Below are positions 38,028 to 39,737 of a stretch of DNA of 39,737 bases, one piece after another (positions within the stretch are counted from its first letter, which is position 1; each line of letters opens with the position of its first letter). The DNA is from Melanopsichium pennsylvanicum. Taxonomy: Eukaryota; Basidiomycota; Ustilaginomycetes; Ustilaginales. The notes under the pieces were generated by a model. That model had not been told where the DNA came from and ran no database searches. It saw nothing but the letters and a program-made list of their open reading frames with translations. Location of the stretch: contig OAPG01000027.1 in the NCBI GenBank assembly GCA_900208305.1, positions 1 to 39,737 of the forward strand. Reading direction: 5' to 3'. The position numbers were made by a program, and so were the translations under genes.

Positions 38028-39502
38028 CTGCTTTTCTATAATTTTCATTATAGTTTAGACTATACCTTCAACTCTATTTTTATATTAGGTTATAAATTGC
38101 ATTACGACTATATTACATGAACATTGAAAGGGGGATACTATAAAACTATTTAGTTAAATTATAAATCGTTGTAGATAAATTTCTTTAGTAATTTTACGGT
38201 TTTTCCCATCAAGGTTTATATTATAAACAAGGTCTACTACTCGCTGTAGGTTTTTATCTGATTTAATACCTTCAGTATATAGAATGTTCCATACTTCGAA
38301 ACTTGGAACAAGATATTCTTGTTTTACAGTATAAAGATGACCTTCTTTAAGTAGAGGGATAATTTTATCAATAAGATCTTTAATTTTTGTTACACGGTAT
38401 TTTACATACTCTTTCTTGGTTGAAATATAAATTTCACCACATTCGAGTTTATTCTTTAGTGCTAGTAGTACGCTATAATCTTCTAGCCCTATTGAGATAG
38501 AAAATTCTGAGGTAACTTTTTTCTTAACATTAGAGAACGTAAAAGAGATACTTCCATCACCATCTACCATACCACAAATAAAGTCGACAGGATAGATATT
38601 ATTATTTGCATTAACTGAATTAAAGTCGATTTTTAGTTCAGATAGTTTACAAATAAGAGGAAATTTATCGTTAATTGAACTAACAATAGTTTGATAAGAT
38701 TCCATAGAACGTGTGGAAGTAGTGTGTGTGAAATAACAAAAATTAAGAATGTTAATAAAGCCTTCGGGATCTAGATGCATCTTATCTTGCATAGCAAAAA
38801 CTACTTTACGAAAAATAAGATAACTAACTAGTTTACCACCTTTTACAGGGTATTTATCAAAATGAGGAATAATTACAGTTAGAATATCAGTAATAGAACT
38901 AACTACAATATTAACACTTTCTCGATTAATATAAAGTTTTCCTACACCTAGAGCTTTATGTAGTTTCTTCATCATTTCGATTTCCCGAACACTTTGAGTT
39001 AGCATAAAAACTGGTTGTGGTCGATAAGGTAGTTTACCTTTTTTCTGTTGACTAAAGCTAATCATAAAACAACCATCAGTTTGTGTAAATCCGCCCTTTC
39101 GGGCAGCCACCAACCAAGAGGTGTAAATTGATATTTTTGTTCATTGTTCATGTATTTTATTTTATTTAGAGCCAAAATTTAAGGCTATTTAGTCGGATTA
39201 ATAGATTTGCAATTTTGTAACCATAATAAACTGAGATTCATAGAGTGCCTACGTGTTACATATGGATTTCCAAGTATTGCTATACCTGAAAACTTAAACA
39301 TACGTCTCTTCTTTCGAATCAGTCGTTACGGGGTCAATATCAAAGTGAATGCGTTTATGAAGCATTCATATTTAAAGAATCTCTACGATGATACGACTTA
39401 CCCACGTATTAACATAGCTATTAATAAATAATTACTAATAACCTTAGTCTTCACCGTTTTGAGTAGGTGCTATAATAACCATTACTGATTATTGGGGCTA
39501 AC
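38028..39502 (-). mobile_element. rnl group I intron 2
   Basis: Separates GGGGGTTAGTGT from AATTAGAATAAAATC in domain II; the join restores the spacing seen in 23S. Core: AAAACGGTGAAGACTAAGG, ACGTGGGTAAGTCGTATC, GACCCCGTAACGACTGATTC, then ORF, then GAAGGTATAGTCTAAAC near 38066-38050. Splice points are estimates. Confidence 0.8.
38154..39151 (-). pseudogene. LAGLIDADG ORF of rnl intron 2, frame broken by a hairpin
   Basis: The natural ATG is at 39151 and reads through QKYQFTPLGWWL; there a GCCCTTTCGGGC palindrome (39093-39104) shifts the frame. The rest is open in the other frame: GGFTQTDGCFMISF (motif 1), VFMLTQSVREIEMMKKL, FINILNFCYFTHT, and motif 2 DFICGMVDGDGSISFTF, ending in TAA at 38154. 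Starting at the TTG at 39113 would give 319 aa including both motifs. Paralogue of the intron 3 ORF, with the same palindrome at the same codon. Active only if TTG starts or the hairpin is skipped. Confidence 0.75.
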
Positions 39503-39655
39503 ACACTAACCCCCAATTTAACATAGTGATATAAATATCTAGCTAATGTATGATGATCAGTGCTGTACATATAAAAGTGTAAATAAAGGCCCTACCTAAA
39601 TAGGTTTCGCAGAATACCAGCTATCATCCAAATTAGATTGGCCTTTCCAATTGCG

Positions 39656-39737
39656 CTGAGCGCCTATAATTTTCATTATAGTTTAGACTATACCTTCAAC
39701 TCTACTTCTACCTTAGATTATATAATATATATATACT
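39656..39737 (-). mobile_element. rnl group I intron 1, 3' end only
   Basis: The last 80 bases in the window read GAGTTGAAGGTATAGTCTAA and ATGAAAATTATAG on the minus strand, the same P7'-to-3'-end segment as in rnl introns 2 and 3, and the exon follows after CTCAG. The intron and probably its ORF continue beyond the window. Confidence 0.8.

Larger units (their letters stand above)
30480..39655 (-). rRNA. rnl: Large-subunit rRNA, 3' two-thirds, interrupted by introns
   Basis: Minus strand, entering from beyond the right edge. Exons recognised by conserved 23S segments: 39655-39503 (GAAAGGCCAATC, GATAGCTGG, CTATTTAGGTAG), 38027-37806 (GGAAACAGCCCAGA, TTAAGGTCCCAAA), 36374-34795 (GTGTAACAACTCA, AATGCTGACATGAGTAACG, the GACGGAAAGACCC and TTTGACTGGGACGG segments, up to CTAGGGAT), 33558-33504 (AACAGG, GAGAGTTCATATTG, TTTGACACCTCGAT), 32334-32243 (GTCGACTCATC, GGTTCAGCTGTTCGC, GGTACGCGAG, ACGACGT) and 30751 to about 30480 (GTACGAAAGGACCGC, the sarcin-ricin loop, then GCGCTGAAAGCATCTTAAGC). 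Splice points follow the U|intron…G| rule and alignment to E. coli as I know it. The 3' end is uncertain by some 50 bases. Domain V holds an expanded, hairpin-rich segment near 35040-35330. Confidence 0.92.

Overview
This window is fungal mitochondrial DNA. It carries the standard respiratory set on both strands: nad3-nad2 (minus), nad1, cox1, atp8, atp6 and cox2 (plus), rps3 and the large-subunit rRNA gene rnl (minus), with six clear tRNA genes (Arg, Ser, Val, Gly, Asn, Pro), a second probable tRNA-Arg and one degenerate tRNA-like stretch. Intergenic DNA is AT-rich and dotted with small GC-rich palindromes. TGA reads as Trp inside intron ORFs (genetic code 4). Free-standing rps3, many group I introns, a free mitochondrial uS3 gene and mobile ORFs that duplicate gene 3' ends point to an early-diverging fungus. 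Arbuscular mycorrhizal (Glomeromycotina) or related Mucoromycota, or Blastocladiomycota, are good candidates, but I cannot fix the genus from sequence alone.

Layout: 1-3762 holds nad3 fused to an invading GIY-YIG element, followed by nad2. 3763-4667 is a divergent spacer containing a stray cox2 fragment. 4668-7499 is nad1, then a broken GIY-YIG element, then the displaced original nad1 3' end. 7271-7723 holds tRNA-Arg and tRNA-Ser. 7903-16778 is cox1 in seven exons, one of them only 11 nt, with six group I introns that all carry ORFs fused in frame to the upstream exon. 17213-18622 is atp8 and atp6. 18706-21712 is an atp6-linked element ending in a second, divergent atp6 3' end. 22828-23589 is cox2, followed by two broken GIY-YIG elements around a decayed cox2 3' end (to 26270) and a duplicated nad2 5' end. 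26526-30074 carries tRNAs, rps3 and another dead GIY-YIG ORF, all on the minus strand. From about 30480 to the right edge is rnl (minus), interrupted by six group I introns, one of which runs off the window.

How it fits together: the housekeeping genes encode parts of complex I (nad1, nad2, nad3), complex IV (cox1, cox2), ATP synthase (atp6, atp8) and the mitoribosome (rnl, rps3). Most of the remaining DNA is selfish: group I introns with LAGLIDADG or GIY-YIG homing endonucleases, a class of elements that bring in a replacement C-terminus for their host gene and push the old one downstream (seen in nad1, nad3, atp6 and cox2), and small hairpin repeats that often sit inside endonuclease reading frames. 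The most interesting signals are these four 3'-end replacements, GC hairpins placed at LAGLIDADG motif codons and at the same positions in paralogous ORFs, and the 11-nt cox1 exon.
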